Origin: JBCDGZ01 sp038750655
GTDB lineage: Bacteria; Bacteroidota; Bacteroidia; Chitinophagales; Saprospiraceae
Direction of reading: 5' to 3'
Assembly: GCA_038750655.1 (NCBI GenBank)
Contig: JBCDGZ010000158.1
Location: forward strand, 1 to 15,969
Length of the DNA: 15,969 bases
In this document: one piece after another, positions 14,675 to 15,969 of the stretch
How the letters are laid out: each line of letters begins with the position of its first letter
Numbering within the stretch: position 1 is the stretch's first letter
The notes under the pieces: model-generated
The model's database searches: none
What the model saw: only the letters and a program-made list of their open reading frames with translations
Told to the model about the DNA's origin: nothing
Made by a program: the position numbers and the translations under genes

Positions 14675-15871
14675 CTATTGGAATGGATCGCTGTATTTCT
14701 CTGCTTTGAGGGTTTGCTCATCCGTCAAAGTGCGCAGAAAGGCAACGAGAGCAGCTTTTTTCTCCTCCGACCAGTTGAATTGAACGGCTTGACCATTGGG
14801 CCAACGCAGCAAATGATGGAGGTTGGGACTGTCATTTACGCCGGAACTGTAGTGGTTCACCACTTGTTCGAGGGTAGCAAAGCGACCGTCGTGCATGTAC
14901 GGAGCGGTAAGGGCAATATTACGAAGCATAGGGACTTTGAATAGGCCATTTTGTGTCTCTATGCCCAGTACACCACCTACGCCCAAGTCGGTATACTTTT
15001 TATCCAAACCGTTATCGGCAACGGTAATCTGAGTGGCGGAGGCATTACTTAGGTTATGACAACCGCTACAGTGTTGATTAAAAAGATCTTTGCCCACATT
15101 TTCCGCCTCAGAGAAATTACTAAAGGCCTTTTCCATTGATCTATGCGAAGCAAATCCTTCATCAAAGCGAGTTTCGAAAACACCAATGCTGTTGACAAAA
15201 GCCTCTAAAGCTAAAGTAACATCCGCATCAAAGTGCTCGGGAAGATACATTTCTCTATTCCAGGCACGTTCGCGCTCTATGAAGGCCCTTAGGAATAGCA
15301 CCTGGTAGTACTCCTTACTCAGTAATTTTTCTTCCAGTTCATGAAGAGCTGTGCCCATTTCGATAGGGTCTTCGAGACTGAGGCGACTTTGCTCGGAGAC
15401 GCTGCTGGCTCTTTCATCCCAAAAGAATCCGGGGTTGGTGAGCACCAAAGCGGGATCGCCATAGTATTTTTGGAAGCTAGGGAAGCTGCCCAGACTTAGA
15501 GAATTGCGCTTGGTCAGCTGCCCATTAAAGCCTTCACTAAAAGCCACATTATCTGCAAAGGCTAATTCCGGTTTATGGCAAGATGCACAAGATACTTTGC
15601 CATTTGCTGAGAGGTTTTTGTCATAAAATAAAACACGCCCTAGCGTAGCCAAGCTATTATTGGTATTTATCGTTAGGCTGCCCAAATGGGCAGGAATCTC
15701 AAGCCTGTAGTTGAAGGGGTAACTCGGAAGGTTGAGGTCTTGCGCAAGTATTTCTCTTTCTTGCTTAGTATAGTAGAGATGAATTTCTTCTACAATTTGT
15801 TGTTGATCTTTTTGACAGGAAAAAATCGATAAAATACAGAGGCAAAGGAGGAGGTATCTACTTGTATTCAT
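14675..15871 (-). CDS. Di-heme cytochrome c peroxidase, lipoprotein
   Basis: This 398-residue enzyme probably reduces hydrogen peroxide using electrons from c-type carriers (CcpA/MauG superfamily). A lipoprotein signal peptide ends at IFSC with lipidated Cys19, so it should be membrane-anchored and face the periplasm. Two heme c sites are present: SCASCHK (Cys95, Cys98, His99) and CSGCH (Cys268, Cys271, His272). The peroxidatic domain carries LGRVLFYDKNLS, ELAFADN, KRNSLSLGS and FFWDERAS (149-156). The second domain has the usual MLRNIALTAPYMHDGRFATLEQVV (315-338), with Met326 as probable heme ligand. MauG-type members modify protein side chains rather than peroxide, but no amine dehydrogenase gene is seen here. 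It lies first in a minus-strand group with the DUF1330-like and molybdenum enzyme genes. No TAnnTTTG element was found in the 98 bases upstream within the window. Confidence 0.92.
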   Translation of the reverse strand: MNTSRYLLLCLCILSIFSCQKDQQQIVEEIHLYYTKQEREILAQDLNLPSYPFNYRLEIPAHLGSLTINTNNSLATLGRVLFYDKNLSANGKVSCASCHKPELAFADNVAFSEGFNGQLTKRNSLSLGSFPSFQKYYGDPALVLTNPGFFWDERASSVSEQSRLSLEDPIEMGTALHELEEKLLSKEYYQVLFLRAFIERERAWNREMYLPEHFDADVTLALEAFVNSIGVFETRFDEGFASHRSMEKAFSNFSEAENVGKDLFNQHCSGCHNLSNASATQITVADNGLDKKYTDLGVGGVLGIETQNGLFKVPMLRNIALTAPYMHDGRFATLEQVVNHYSSGVNDSPNLHHLLRWPNGQAVQFNWSEEKKAALVAFLRTLTDEQTLKAEKYSDPFQ

Positions 15872-15969
15872 AAACTACCGTTTTACTCATCTCGAAAGAT
15901 GGATGTTTAAGAATAGGGTTAATGACTAGTAGAATACTATATAGAATGGTTAAGCGTACTTTCTTAACA

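Noticed and set aside
15888..15901. CATCT-CGAA-AGATG hairpin upstream of the peroxidase gene
   Set aside because: A 5-bp stem is expected by chance at this frequency and nothing links it to regulation.

Overview
The window comes from a Bacteroidota genome, most likely a Saprospiria/Lewinella-like marine or sludge bacterium (inference). Three things point there: a giant secreted protein with SprB repeats and a type IX secretion (T9SS) type B C-terminal sorting domain, promoter-like TAnnTTTG (-7) elements in front of several genes, and gene starts without clear Shine-Dalgarno sequences.

Layout. Positions 1-509 hold no convincing gene. Positions 510-2999 (+ strand) hold two tRNA-maturation genes: dusB (dihydrouridine synthase) and a CCA-adding nucleotidyltransferase with an HD domain. 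Each has its own candidate -7 element. Positions 3000-3236 lie between convergent genes and hold a compact set of repeats: stop-adjacent hairpins, GGTGGAC heptamer tracts and GC-rich palindromes arranged as a large inverted repeat. Positions 3237-5795 (- strand) form a probable three-gene operon, transcribed in this order: a secreted or anchored protein with a TonB-like C-terminal domain, a small coiled-coil protein, and a two-pass membrane protein whose long helical part recalls PspA/IM30. Positions 5953-12009 (- strand) are one 2018-residue T9SS-exported surface protein. Positions 12293-15871 (- strand) hold a lipoprotein di-heme cytochrome c peroxidase, a very short DUF1330-like protein, and a molybdopterin/4Fe-4S oxidoreductase translationally coupled to it.

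How the genes relate. DusB and Cca both act on tRNA. The peroxidase and the molybdenum enzyme are both redox proteins on one strand, but no electron-transfer partner, quinone-linked subunit or cofactor gene is present. The TonB-like/coiled-coil/PspA-like set looks like an envelope module of unknown job and is the best candidate for an undescribed system here. The other points that most deserve checking are the repeat module at 3000-3236, the apparent internal deletion in the DUF1330-like protein, and the absence of a Cys/Sec/Ser at the expected metal-ligand position of the molybdenum enzyme. No tRNA, rRNA, CRISPR array, insertion sequence or phage gene was recognised.
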